This document shows, in pieces, positions 22,383 to 35,000 of a DNA stretch of 64,000 nt. Position 1 is the stretch's first letter. Each line of letters begins with the position of its first letter. The position numbers were made by a program, and so were the translations under genes. Where the stretch lies: assembly GCA_030762895.1 (NCBI GenBank), contig CM061068.1, positions 79,571,228 through 79,635,227 on the forward strand, in the 5' to 3' direction. A model generated the notes under the pieces. It made no database searches and had not been told where the DNA came from. It saw only the letters and a program-made list of their open reading frames with translations. The stretch is from Sophora flavescens (taxonomy: Eukaryota > Streptophyta > Magnoliopsida > Fabales > Fabaceae).

Positions 22383-23823
22383 TGGTGAGTCACCGGCAAG
22401 TGTACCGGGTCGTCACAAGTAATAAAAGAAACATGGTAAGAATTTACCGAGGTCGAACACAAGGATTGGGCTACCAATTCAACTAATTCGCGAGAAATCC
22501 GATAAGTTGGTCAAGTAAGGAAAGTGGTTGAGAGAGAGAGATTAAGATCGCAATTCAAATAACAAATCAAGTAAAGCTAAGGTATTAAAATCTGAAATTA
22601 AAATATCTAGGGTCTCAAATCCACCTACCCAATCATGCATAGTACCCAAGTGATGATGAATTCCTCCCTAAGTTCAATTACAATGTCAACCGGGACCCCC
22701 AAATTCTCCTATATCCACTGTCGTGCTCAATAGGACGTATTCGAAGATTGGATTAATTACTTACTAGGTCTCTTAATCCTAATCATCAAACTCTATTAAT
22801 TCTTGTTCCCTATAAGGTTGCACCGATCTCCTACTCACTCTCGTGCAATATTCGATCGATGATCCCAATTCAAGTTCTAAACGCGAATCGCTGACTAAGC
22901 CTCATCAACGTTAACAAGTCAATCACGCATGCATATGATCAACACAATCAAATCAGAATTGGAAAACATTAATTGAGAAAAGGGGAGAAAAACATACATC
23001 ACATGAACACTATACCGCCATGGGTGGCTTCATTGATTCCCTAGACGAGGGGATTAGTTCCTCATGCCCGTGACGACACACAAACAATCCGACATAATCA
23101 CCATAGTGAACTAAGAAAATAAAACGGGAGACGCAGCTCCAGAGTAACAAGAACTCGTAACAAAACTGATCTAAAACAGTGGCTAAGAACTAGGATTCGC
23201 ATCTCCCTTCTTCTGATCTGAAACATCAATATATAGAGTTCTGATTCTGCGCTCGCTCGCGAGGCGAACGGTCTCTCGCGAGGCGAATATTAAAATTGGC
23301 GCGCATCCAATTTGGACTTTCGCGAGGCGAACATCCTCTCGCGGGGCGAATTTCAGTTTTGGCTCCATCCTGAGTTTGAATGATCGCGAGGCGAACTGTG
23401 ATTGGTGAGGCGAACCCGAAAGGATGACTTCTCTGGCACAGTCAGGACTTCAGGTTCGCGAGGCGAGCTGGTTACTCGCGAGGCGAGACATAATTGATGA
23501 CTGTTGCTGCTCAGCTGGTCTTCAGGGTCGCGAGGCGAGAATACTTTCGCGAGGCGAGTATCTTCAGAATGGAAATTTCCACTGTTTCTTGACTTTCCTT
23601 GACTCTCGGAGCTTCACTTCTAACCTGAAACAATAAAAAGAAACAAAAAGCGTAATTCTATTCAAAATAGACTGAATACTACTAAAATTGGCTAGAACGA
23701 GTCAAAGTCTACTTAGGAACAAAACAAAGCCAAATTTGGACGAAAACGAGATTGAACTCTAATAATTTGCACAAAAACCACAGTCTATCTAGTTATAAAA
23801 CTAGATAAGCCAGAGGCTTATCA
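22383..23823 (-). repeat. 5' LTR of Athila-2 (right in window)
   Basis: It is 1,441 bp, the same length as the left LTR, starting TGATAAGCC and ending ACTCACCA in element orientation. It includes the dyad array at 23,257-23,557. The promoter of the element should lie here. Confidence 0.95.
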
Positions 23824-25503
23824 AATTCCTACTAAGTTCATGTTCGAACTTAAGTATCCATGTTCCAACAATGAAGCTGAATACGAAGCTTTGATTGTCG
23901 GATTGGAAATTTTGACAGAAATAAAAGCACGAAATGTGCATATTTTTGGGGATTCTCAATTAGTCATCAAACAACTTACTCAAGAATACAAGTGTGTCAG
24001 CTACAAATTGACAAAATACTGTATCATAGCTAGTAAGTTGATGAAAAAATTTGACGATGTAATTGTTGAATATATCCCCAGAAATTTAAATCAGGAGGAT
24101 AATGAGTTGGCTCAGATAGCCTCCGGATATAAAATATCTCAAAAGACTTTGTCAACACTAATGGAAATTAGGGAACTGTTGTATCCATTAGAAGAAAGAG
24201 ATATTTTAGTTAACGATGCAATTCTATCTAATGACTGGAGGTTGCCAATAATTGAATATTTGGAGAATCCAAGTCCGGATGTAGATAGAAAAACAAAGTT
24301 TAAAGCATTGAATTATACGATGCAAGGAGGACTGTTATACAGAAAAATCATTGACGATTTACTCTACACAAATGCCCGAGTGAGCAAGATGCTTATTTGG
24401 CTCTATCAGAAGTCCATGAGGGTATATGTGGAGCCCATCAGGCAGGTGATAAAATGAAGTGGGTTCTACGAAGAAGTTTGTATTATTGGCCAACTATGGT
24501 TAAAGATTGTATTTTATTTGCCAAGTCTTGCGAACAATGCCAGAAACATGGCCATATACAAAACGTGCCGGCTGGCGAGTTATATTCTATTGTCAAGCCT
24601 TGGCCATTTAGAGGATGGGCTCTAGATTTAATTGGCCAGATACATCCTGCTTCGTCAAAAGGGCATCAATTTATTTTAGTTGGAGTTGATTATTTTACCA
24701 AATGGGTAGAGGCAATTTGCTTGAAAACAGTCACCCAACGAGACGTAATTGACTTCATTTAAAATCACATCATCTGTCGGTTTGGCATACCCCAATCTTT
24801 GACAACAGATCAAGGGTCGGTATTTGTCGGAAAGAAAGTTGTGGAATATGCTAGTTCTAGGCATATAAAAATGCTTACATCCACACCATATTATGCACAA
24901 GTAAATGGCCAAGTTGAGGCCATAAATAAGATCATTATTAATCTTATTAAAAAGCATGTGGGCCGACAACCTAAGAGTTGGCATAATACCCTTGATCAAA
25001 TATTATGGGCATATAGAAATTCACCCAGACAGTCGACAGGAACTTTGCCATATCGTCTGACTTATGGACATGATCTTGTACTACCTGTCGAAATCAATCT
25101 CCAATCCACTCGCATTCAAAGGCAAAATGACCTGCCTACTGACCAGTATTGGAATGCAATGTTCGACGAATTGGACGAGTTAAGTGATGAAAGATTAATT
25201 GCGTTGGAAAATTTGACTCGGCAAAAAGAAAGAATTGCAAAATTTTATAATAGCCGAGTAAAATTCAAAGCGTTTAAAGTAGGTGATCTAGTGTGGAAAG
25301 TCATATTGCCCATGGATAAGAGGTGTCGAGAATATGGAAAATGGTCACCTAAATGGGAAGGGCCATTTAGAATTGATAAAATATTTTCTGGAAATGCCTA
25401 TGCGCTTGTCAATATTAATATTGGCTCGGTAATCAAGTCAATTAATGGCAAGTACTTGAAAGAATATAAACCGACAATGTTGGAAGTAAGAATTGACGAG
25501 TGA
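23824..25503 (+). pseudogene. pol: Tat-lineage pol fragment: second RNase H remainder and integrase
   Basis: It continues the domain cut at 13,507: FELKYPCSNNEAEYEAL holds the catalytic E, and IFGDSQLVIKQ the next D. Integrase follows with an H-H-C-C zinc domain (HEGICGAH ... CEQCQKH, about 24,410-24,545), and a DDE core with D in WALDLIG, D in TTDQGS and E in NGQVEAINK. The C-terminal part contains the KVGDLVWK and KWEGPFRI motifs. A frameshift lies near 24,375 and TAA at 24,760-24,762 interrupts the core (after DVIDFI, probably former CAA). The frame then runs to TGA at 25,501. No chromodomain is seen. Confidence 0.9.
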
Positions 25504-26436
25504 AGGAAAGAAGTATATTCACTAAATTGACGATACAATGAAATATTGTCATTTGATAGTATAAATCAAGTTGTCAATTAAAGATAATCTAATCTTAGAA
25601 TACAAGGCAGTTGTCAATAACACTTTATTTTCCTTCAACAATGCGGAGGGATAACTCAATTTGTTGAGACTTCATTCCCCATGTGATGAGGTTTCAGTTG
25701 CCTCATTTTTGAGGATGTATCAAGAAGGGGATGAGCACGAGCAGATCTCACCATCATTTCCCTTAGAAGGTGGTTGTTGCTATGGCATGGTGAAGATAAC
25801 ACCAAAGAAAAAGTCACTACCTTCCAGGATGAAGATGATGGAACTAGAACGAGATGCACTCGTTCTGTGTCAAGATCAGCTTTTCCCCAGATGTGCAGTA
25901 AGGTCAGCTATGGATGTTACATTGGTTACTGACCTTCACTACATGTTTTACATTGGTTACTGACTTTCACGGAAGATATGACCATTAAGACAAAAACCTT
26001 GGTGTGAAACTTTAAGATGAAGAAGGTCAGATTCCTGTGAAGGAAGAAAGAAGAATAGGCGGAGGCCTTTTGTAAAGGAAAGCATGTTATATCAAAAGGT
26101 TCAACTATAAAATCGGGGATTTATAGATCTCGTTATTTAGCTGATTTCAAAAAGACATTTATTGCGGTTTGGTTTACCAAAGTCTTGAAACTTATCAAGA
26201 CATTTATGATGATTTGATAAAGCATGAATTTACGAAGTTGGTTGGAAACATGCAGTCAAATCAAATAATAAATAAACGCGCAAGAAAAGAAACATTTATT
26301 TTTAATCAGTGACTGTCAATGACCAGGTTAAAAGTTGACAAAGGCAAGGGTTACAATTCAGTCTTGGCTTAAATAGAAGATAATTTATCCCATGCAAGGG
26401 AAAGATTAGTTTTGTCGGCGATGAGTGACTTCATAA
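25504..26436 (+). other. Tat 3' spacer between integrase and the antisense gene
   Basis: This is the convergent intergenic stretch between pol (+) and the PMD gene (-). I see no supported reading frame; frames at 25,656-25,963 have no domain and overlap each other. A short direct repeat (TTACATTGGTTACTGAC) lies at about 25,917 and 25,948. Transcripts from both sides would overlap here. Confidence 0.5.
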
Positions 26437-29343
26437 TCAGCTGCAATGCAATGCACGAAGTTTGCTGACTACACTTTCAGCTTTCTGACCAAGTCGGACA
26501 GATTCATTGTCAATAGCTTTGACTTTATCCTTGCTCTTTTCCAACGCTTTGTCAAACTTGGCACATTTTTGATCCGTCAATTCAACCTCGGCCAACAGTT
26601 TCTTCCGATACTCCAATAAGTTCTCTTTAGTTCGAGTCCCGATGGAGATAAGATCAAGTTCCTTTTGTTTAGAGGATTCAAGATCTTGAAATCGAACTAA
26701 GAGATCATCCTTGGTTTTTTCTTCCTCTTCGTAAGAAGGAATGACAAAAGTTATCCTTTCTAATTTACCGGAGAGTCGTTCCCAAAATGTCTGAATAGAG
26801 ATAAAAAGCGTACGGCTCGATAAAGGAAGATTAGAATGAAGAGGAGTAATTTCCTTGATAAGTCGAGACAGTTCTTTTTGAACCCCAGCATCAGACAAGA
26901 GTTCATCAAAAGATTTGGCCAGAAGAGCTTGAAGATCATGCATAAGAGTGATGACTTGAGAATCACTGGAGTGATGTTGAGTCGATGAAGAGGTGGCAGA
27001 AAAGGATGACTGTTTCCGGCTTACTTCTGACAGCATATTAATCCACGTGTTAAAGTGTAAGGCCGGTTTAGGGTCAGGAGACTTCATAGTAGGAGGTCTA
27101 ATAGCAGGTGGAGAAGGAATAACAGGAGTTGTTTCAGTCAGTAGGGCCTCCATGTCAATATCTTCATCCGGAATTTCAATCATGACAAATAGTTCCTCTA
27201 CCGCTTATCGCCTATTGGAATTGGAGTGATTGAAGTTAGATGAGTGCTAGGATGCATTTCCGGATGAGATTCGAGAACCTGGAGATCACCTGTCAAACTC
27301 CTAATACCGACAAGAATACCTCCTGAATTTCTGTCAACATGCAACTCCGAATCATATACATTCACTGGATCAACAGTTGTGAGAATCTCCTGGATAGTCA
27401 TCGAATCATCAAATTCAGGAGATTTTTCCTGATAAATAAATAAATAAATAAGATGCAAGTGTATAGAAGGAAATGACAAGGTCAGTGAAAGTACCAGATT
27501 AGAATCTGAAGACATCAAGTAGACCTCAACACTTGCCTCCTTGGTAACCAAAATAGTCTCGACAGGTTTTTTTTTCTGAAGGAAATAGAAGGTGTATGAG
27601 CAAAAAGATGTAACTTGACAGATTAGATTAGACTGTTACCTTGTATTGATTGGAGGGCGAAGTGTTAGAGGAACTAGTCATAACATCTTGGATTTTAGAG
27701 CTAGTGGAGACTTTGGTGGCATCAGATGAAAGACCCTTGACAGATTTTGATTTCTTGGAGAGCGGGTCAGAAGGAGCCGTTTTCTCTTTTCTTTTTCTGG
27801 ATCCTTTTGACTGAGGATAAGAAACAGAAGCTTTGGCTGGCCGTGAACTCTTAACAGTTTTTGCCACCAAAGGGATTACAGGTTCATCTTCATCATCATC
27901 TTCAGGATCTTCTCCCGACAGTACATCAGACTTAGATTTACCAGGAAGAGGTTTGTCAAGAGGAATAGCTGTCAATAACGACGTAAATAAGTTGATTGTC
28001 AGTCGAAAGAAAAAAAAAATAAGTTATTTGATAAATGAACACCTGAAACACAATTTAGAATTCTTGAATGGAATCCAAAGTCGTCATCAGATTGAAGAAA
28101 CTGACGAGCGAAGGTAACTGGATTTGGTTTTTCAAAAGGGTCAACGTAAGCACTCACGCTGTCCAAGAAGAAAAAGTTACCTCCTTTCGACGGTTTTCCT
28201 GGGTGTGAATCAGCTAAACCAAAAGGGGCACAAGGAATAGGCACTGGCTTGGGAAAAGGAGCCTTTAAGCTGTCTAAGTATTCCTTGGTCATATTGGGAA
28301 TACTCCTATACATGGCAAGCCTTTCAGATTCCTTATTATCATGCTTCCTTTTGGCTTCAACTAAAACACTATTGACATGACGAACCATATCAAATGGTCT
28401 CAAAGGATTCCACTTGATTTTATAAAAATTTTCGAAGGCTTGAATTTCTTTTTGAAGTTCACCTCGAGTTTTGGTTGCCGGATCCTGTTCCTGCAGAGGA
28501 GAATCATCATAGTTACCCACGGTGTCCTCAATACAACTCAAGCAAGTCTTTAAACTTAGACAGTGATTGGAGTAGTATTCATCCCACCAGTCAAGAAAGC
28601 TTTGAGTGACTCCGTGGAAGGCAGAGAATGAAATAGGTTGTAAGAAAGTCCCACGAACCTTGTCCGCATCACTGATGTCGACAATATGCTCATATGTTGG
28701 GGCTTTGGCACCAATAAAATTCTCGTCAGGATTTGACGAATAAGGAGCAGGGATAGCTTGGCAAAAGTCAAGCTGACAAGCAACGGTGTTGGGCAAATGG
28801 AGGTAGACCCTATGAGTTTTGAAACTAGGACCATCAACAAAAAGAATTTTCTGGCAAAGAAATTTGGTCCAAATGGATTTATTGGATTTGGAGATGGTAG
28901 TGCTTAGTTTCGTAAACCATTCTGGACCGTATTTCCGGTCGGAAAAAGGAGAAAAGTTAATCTTTGAAGATGTATATGAAAGCGAATGAAAAATTTTGAA
29001 GTAAAACTTGAAGTTCGCAGTTTCATCTCTTGACAAAGACTCGGCAGACACATAACAGAGATAGGAACCATAAGTGTCGATTGTCAAATCTGCGGGAGCT
29101 TTATATGAAAATTGACGCTCCAAGACTGCATTTAACCATAGTTGGAGAAGCCAGAGGGCCCCTCCTATATTGGTTTTCTTTTTAGACTTGACAGTGTCAA
29201 CTAGCATGCTCATGCTGTCATAAAGATTGGCTAAGACACATTGTCCTAATGCTACTCTTTTACCAGATGACAAAAGATTGGCTAAAGGAACATATGAAGC
29301 GATCAAAGAAGCAGATTTACTACAAAAGACATAAGCACATAGC
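26437..29343 (-). pseudogene. Antisense PMD gene of the Tat element, exons after the Athila-3 insertion
   Basis: This minus-strand gene resembles plant mobile domain (aminotransferase-like, PF10536) proteins. The large exon (29,343 to about 28,045) holds the C-terminal half of the domain (GGALWLLQLWLNAV, YGPEWFTKL, FLDWWDEYY). It is followed by probable introns with fitting splice sites: acceptor TTGACAG near 27,970, donor AAG|GTAACA near 27,635, acceptor CCTTCAG near 27,577, donor CTG|GTACTT near 27,495 and acceptor ATCAG near 27,430. The later exons encode an acidic/Lys-rich linker with a nuclear-signal-like KGSRKRKEK and a coiled coil (about 26,720-26,450) ending at 26,437. One frame break lies near 27,206. 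The 5' part continues at 39,487-40,199 beyond Athila-3. Position between integrase and 3' LTR, in antisense, matches the extra antisense ORFs reported in Tat elements. Confidence 0.75.
29339..29343. repeat. Target site duplication of Athila-3, left copy (atagc)
   Basis: ATAGC precedes the 5' LTR and is repeated exactly at 39,482-39,486 after the 3' LTR. Confidence 0.92.
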
Positions 29344-30871
29344 TGATAAGCCTCTGGCTTATCTAGTTTTACGACTAGATGAACTAGGGTTTATGTGCCA
29401 ATCAGTCGAGTTCAATCTCGTTTTCGCCCAAATTTACCTTGTTTTATTCCTAAGTTGGACTTTGACTCGTTTTGCGTCTTTTGTGTAGTTTTTAGCTTAT
29501 TTTGGATAGAATTATGCTTTTGGTTGCTTTTGGTGTTTTCAGGTCAATAAGTAAAGCTCCGGGAGTCAAGGAAAGTCAAGAAACAGTGGAAATTGCAATT
29601 CTGGAGACACTCGCCCCGCGAGTGTATGCTCGCCTCGCGAAACTGAAGGTCAACGAAGCAGCAAAAGTCATCATTTCTGGATCGCCCCGCGAAAATATTA
29701 TCGCCCCGCGAAAAATGAAGACCTGCAAGACAGAGACCATCACGGCCTAGCCGTGATGTAGGTCACGGTTGTGACAGATTAAGGCTTGAAGTCTCGCCCC
29801 GCGAGATATCCCTCGCCTCGCGAGAGTCTGAAGACCCTGGAAGACAGAGACCATCACGGCCTAGCCGTGATGTAGGTCACGGCTGTGACAGATTGAAATC
29901 TGAAGATTCGCCTTGCGAGTATACTTTCGCCTCGCGAGAGTCTAAATTTGAATGCGTGCCAAAACTAATATTCGCGTCGCGATAGTAGGCTCGCCCCGCG
30001 AGCGGACAAGAAACAGAATCCCTATATATTGCTGTTTCAGATCAGAATTGAGAGGACACTTTTGATACTCCACTTGTTCAGAGCAGTTTAAGAGCGAATC
30101 CTTGTTTCTGGAGCTGCGTCTCCCTTTTCTTTTCTTTTAGTATTTTATTATGGAGATTGTTGCCGATTGTTCGTGTGTTGTTACGAACATGAGGAACTAA
30201 TCCCCTCGTCTAGGGGATCGATGAAGCCACCCATGGCTGTGTAGTGTTCATGTGATGTATGTTTTTCTCCCCTTCTCTCAATAAATGTTTTTCAATTCTG
30301 ATATTATTGTGTTGATCATATGCTAGCGTGATTAACTAGTTAAACGTGTTGAGGCCGACCGACGATTTGCGTTTTAGAACTTGAATTGGGATCACTAATT
30401 GAATATTGCACGACAGTGGGTAGGAGATTAGTGCAACCTTATAGGGAACAAGAATTAACAGAATTCGAGGATTAGGATTATGAGACTTGGTGAGTAATTA
30501 ATCCAAATCGTTGAATACGTCCTATTGCGCACACTTTGTGAATTTAGGAGAAATTGGGGGTCCCGGTTGACATTGTAATTGAACCTAGGGAGGAATACAT
30601 CATCACTTGGGTACTATGCATGATTGGGTAGGTGGATTTGAAACCCTAGATATTTTAATTGCTGAATTTAAAACCTTAGCTTTAATTGATTCTATATTTG
30701 AATTGCAATATTAATCTCTCTCTTACAACAACTTCCTTCGCTTAACCAAACTTATTGAATTTCTCGCGAATTGGTAAAATCGGTAGCCCAATCCTTGTGT
30801 TCGACCTCGGTAACTTCTTACCGTGTTTTTATTACTTGCGACGACCCGGTACACTTGCCGGTGAGTCAACA
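29344..30871 (+). repeat. 5' LTR of Athila-3
   Basis: Starts TGATAAGCCTCTGG and ends GTGAGTCAACA, followed six bases later by the primer site. The first 660 bp hold the dyad arrays, and the rest is conserved with Athila-2. Against the 3' LTR (37,959-39,481), most differences lie in the first 640 bp, many of them C/T or G/A changes in CpG. Confidence 0.95.
29611..30001. repeat. Alternating dyad arrays (TCGC 19-bp pairs, TCACGGC 23-bp pairs), Athila-3 5' LTR
   Basis: TCGC-N3-GCGA pairs start at 29611/29630, 29682/29701, 29794/29813, 29908/29927 and 29972/29991, all exactly 19 bp apart. Between them lie two pairs of a different dyad, TCACGGCCTAGCCGTGA followed by TCACGG(T/C)TGTGA, at 29740/29763 and 29854/29877, both 23 bp apart. 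The 3' LTR carries the same set at 38,224-38,612 with more decay. Confidence 0.88.
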
Positions 30872-30877
30872 AGTTTT

Positions 30878-30896
30878 TGGCGCCGTTGCCAGGGAT
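30878..30896 (+). other. Primer binding site of Athila-3 (tRNA-Asp, one mismatch)
   Basis: TGGCGCCGTTGCCAGGGAT matches the tRNA-Asp 3' end except for A in place of G at position 14. A leader of about 140 bp leads to the gag ATG at 31,035. Confidence 0.9.
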
Positions 30897-31034
30897 TGGC
30901 ACAACCAATTTTCCGAATTTTTAGGAAATTTGATTATTTGGTTAAGCGTTTTTATTTTTATTTTTATTTTTCTGTTATTTGTTTATTATTTCTCTCCACT
31001 TCTTTGATTCCACTTGGTCTTGCCGTGTTTTTGT

Positions 31035-32085
31035 ATGCGAGGTACCCTTTCACAAGAGGACCTGTTATTTGATTCGGAGATCACCAAGACCGAGAAGCGC
31101 TTAAGGAAGGAAGTCAAAGAAAGAAAGAGGCTTGAAGCGACTAATCTTGAGGACATGGCCGAAGAAAATCCTCCTCCCCCTCCTCGTTACAAGCCTCTCT
31201 TTGAGTACGATCTACCCAGCTTGGGTGATTGTGATTCTTCTATTATGAGGGGCAACCTGAATACAGACTCCTTCAGAGTGGAAGCATGTGTCACATTCCA
31301 GATCCGTGAGAATCAGTTTGATGGGAGTGGCAAACAGGACCCTCATAGACACATCACTCGCTTCCTTGAAGCTTGTGACTTACAGAAGACAAGAGGAGTC
31401 TCACAAGATGAGTTTCGCTTGCGGCTTTTCCCTCTCTCTCTTAGGGATGTCGCTCGCGATTGGGTTGACATCTTGGATAGGAACAGCATCAGAACTTGGG
31501 AGCAAATGGCACAAAAGTTCCTAACCAAATATTTTCCTCCTCAGAAAGCGGCACAAGCAAGAATAGCCGTTACATCTTTCAGGCAGACAGAAGCTGAAAC
31601 CTATAATGAAGCTTGGGAGAGGTACAATGGGCTCCTGAGAAGATGCCCTTCAGCGTTCTTTGACCCAGTCTCCAAAGTTCAGCATTTCTTTAACGGGTTG
31701 AGGGGACGCTATCAGATGAATTGTGATGCCGCAGCTGGCGGCTCTTTCTCCTATTTATCGGCTGAGGATGGATGGGCATTGTTGGAGAAGATGTCATATA
31801 ATGATTACAACCGTGGTAGGGAAACCTCAAGTGGAATCAGTTCAGCAACAATGGAAGCCATTCTCGAGCAAAACAGATTGTTGAAGAGGCAGAATGAGGC
31901 CTTGTCTGGAAGCAAAAGGGTTAATGTGATACATGAGGGGATGCCTCTGGGTTGTGACAACTGCAATGGGGATCATGACACTCAAATTTGCCCGCTGAAT
32001 TTCTCTCAGGAACATGTGGATTCATGCCACAACTTCTATGACACTGTGCCCCAGAACAATTATCAGAGAAATGACATGTAATGAC
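31035..32085 (+). pseudogene. gag: gag of Athila-3, ends in a +1 frameshift
   Basis: The ATG at 31,035 (MRGTLSQED) matches Athila-2; a TTG-initiated extension upstream is unlikely to be used. The retrotransposon gag domain (FLEACDLQKTRG, RDVARDWVDIL, NEAWERYN) is complete, and the zinc knuckle GCDNCNGDHDTQIC lies at about 31,950-31,995. Near 32,070-32,085 one extra base relative to Athila-2 moves the frame and brings in TAA; the polyprotein continues in the next frame from 32,086. Confidence 0.9.
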
Positions 32086-35000
32086 TACAATCAGAATCGG
32101 AATAGGGGGTATATGAGGAGAGACCATCCGGGTTTCGCTTGGAGTAATGCTAGTGGTGGTCTGGCCGGACAACAACCTCAACAGGGTCTGAGGCCAAACA
32201 TTGGGATCCAGCAGCGCAATACTCAGCAGGCTCTTCCGGGGCCTAATCAGTTGCAACTAACAAATAGTGGAAGACAACCGTGGGAGCTGGCTTTTGAGAA
32301 GATGAGTGCAGCAATGGAGAAATCATCGATCAACACAAACACTGCCATTGACAAGTTGGCGACTCATACAGGGTCGGCAATTCAGAATCTTGAGACGCAG
32401 ATAGCTCAGCTCGCGAAGCAACTAAATGAGCGTCTCCCAGGCACTCTCCCAGGTGATATCGAGAACAACCCTAAGAACCAATGCAATGCCGTAACAACTA
32501 GAAGCGGTAGAGCGTTGGAATCTAACAGGGGTGCAACTAGTTCTCAGGAAGTTGAGGTCTCGAAACCACCACATGTTGAGGAAGAACAACCTAAGGAAGA
32601 GGAATTGGCAAGTGACAAGGCACCGGAGCAAGGGGGAAGGCTGAAACTTGTGGATGAAGAGTTCCGAAGGAAGAAATGGGTTGAACCCCAAGACCTTCCA
32701 CCCTACATGAAGGTACCGTATCCAGAAAGATTGAAAAAGCCTCAACAGGAGAAGCAGTTTAGCAAATTCCTTGATGTCTTCCGCAAACTTCAGATCAACA
32801 TTCCATTTGCGGAAGCCCTGGAACAAATGTCGTCTTATGCCCGATTTATGAAGGAGCTTCTCTCCAAGAAGCGGAAAATAGTGGATGAGGAAACGGTTGC
32901 TTTGACCGAGGAGTGCAGTGCCATCCTTCAAAGAAAACTCCCTCCAAAGTTGAAGGATCCCGGTTCTTTTTCGATACCTTGCACTATTGGGGAGATGAAT
33001 ATAGGGAAGGCGTTGTGTGATCTAGGGGCAAGCATCAACTTGATGCCCCTCTCTATGATGAAGAAGTTGGGGATCAAGGAAGCCAAGGATACATGGATGT
33101 CGCTCCAGCTAGCCGATCGCTCTATTAAATATCCTTATGGGGTGGTCGAAGACTTGCTAGTGAAGGTGGATAAATTCATATTTCCGGCAGATTTTGTGGT
33201 GCTTGATATGGATGAAGACGCCGAGATTCCGCTCATATTGGGAAGGCCCTTCTTGGCCACAGGGCGTGCTTTGATTGATGTGCAACAAGGGAAGCTCACC
33301 CTCCGTGTACAAGATGAGAATGTAGTCTTCAATGTCTTCAAGGCAATGAAGCACCCAGCGGAGAGGTCGGAGGTCTATCAAGTGGATATGGTGGACTTAA
33401 TTGTCAAGGAAAAGACCACTAGAGAAGCCCATGGTTCATCACTTGCACAAGTGTTGGTAAAATCCCATGATTATGATTATGATAGTGAGGAAGAAGACCC
33501 TTTGGGAGATGAGGATTACCTTGAGTCCTTGAAGCACATGGAAGCCTTACCAAGTCTCCCAAGGGATGAAGGTGCAAAGGAAAATCTCAACACTGAAGGC
33601 AGGGAAGAAGAGAACAAAGCTCCGGAGATGAAGCAACTCCCGACCCACTTAAGGTATGCATTCTTGGGGGAAAAGGGACAACATCCGGTAATCATTAGCA
33701 ATGCCTTGAAAAAGGATGAAGAGGAGAAGCTGTTGAGAGTTCTGAGGGAACACAAATCCGCCATTGGGTGGAAGATTTCGGACCTAAAAGGTATAAGCCC
33801 TTCCTTATGAATGCATAAAATTTTGATGGAGGATGGCTACAAGCCGGTGGTCCAACCACAAAGACGGCTAAATCCCATCATGAAAGAAGTCGTGCGTAAG
33901 GAGGTGATTAAACTTTTAGATGCCGGGATCATCTACCCAATCTCGGATAGCAATTGGGTTAGTCCAATTCATGTGGTCCCAAAGAAAGGTGGAACAACCG
34001 TGGTGGTCAATGAAAACAATGAATTGATCCCAACAAGGACCATCACGGGGTGGAGAGTTTGTATCGACTACAGAAGACTAAATGAAGCAACAAGAAAGGA
34101 TCACTTCCCTCTCCCCTTCATTGATCAAATGCTTGAGAGGTTAGCTGGACATGAGTACTACTGTTTCTTGGATGGTTACTCCGGCTATAATCAAATTGTG
34201 GTGGATCCTCAAGACCAAGAGAAGACGGCCTTCACTTGTCCTTATGGAGTCTTTGCCTATAGGAGGATGCCCTTTGGATTGTGCAACGCCCCTGCTACTT
34301 TCCAAAGGTGCATGCTTTCTATTTTCTCGGACATGGTGGAGAAATGCATTGAGGTGTTCATGGATGACTTCTCGGTCTTTGGGACCTCATATGACAACTG
34401 CTTGAAGAACTTGACTTTGGTGCTTAAAAGGTGCCAAGAGACTAACCTTGTCCTCAATTGGGAGAAATGCCACTTCATGGTCAAGGAAGGTATAGTCTTG
34501 GGGCACAAAATCTCCAAAAGGGGGATTGAGGTCGATCAGGCGAAGATTGAGTTGATTGAGAAGCTTCCCCCACCAACCAATGTAAAGGGGGTGAGGAGTT
34601 TTTTGGGGCATGCCGGGTTCTACCGGAGATTCATCAAGGACTTCTCCAAAATCGCAAGGCCGCTTTGCGACCTTCTTGTGAAGGATGTATCCTTTGATTT
34701 CAATGCTTCTTGTGTAAATGCCTTCACTGTTTTGAAAAATATGCTTGTCACCGCACCCATAATCACTACACCTAATTGGAAATTGCCTTTTGAAATCATG
34801 TGTGATGCCAGTGATTATGCGGTGGGGGCTGTTTTGGGACAAAGGGTGGAAAAATTAGCTCATGTCATTTACTATGCAAGTAAAGTTTTGAATGAGGCAC
34901 AAGCTAATTATTCCACCACTGAGAAAGAACTACTTGTTGTGGTGTTTGCTTTGGATAAGTTTAGATCCTACGTTGTGGGGTCTAAGATTGTTGTTTTCAC

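Larger units (their letters stand above)
13508..23823 (-). mobile_element. Athila-2: near-complete Athila retrotransposon inserted in Tat second RNase H
   Basis: Both LTRs (1,441 bp each), the tRNA-Asp primer site, gag-pol and the polypurine tract are present in the correct order on the minus strand; total length is 10,316 bp. The flanking 5-bp duplication is AACTC/AATTC. By eye I count about 20 differences between the LTRs (about 1.4%). That implies insertion on the order of half to one million years ago under usual plant LTR rates. Only one nonsense codon interrupts gag-pol. The insertion splits the second RNase H domain of the Tat element, and the host frame is continuous on both sides. 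Confidence 0.95.

Noticed and set aside
25656..25963. Overlapping frames on both strands after the Tat integrase
   Set aside because: No domain and mutually exclusive; located in the convergent 3' spacer.
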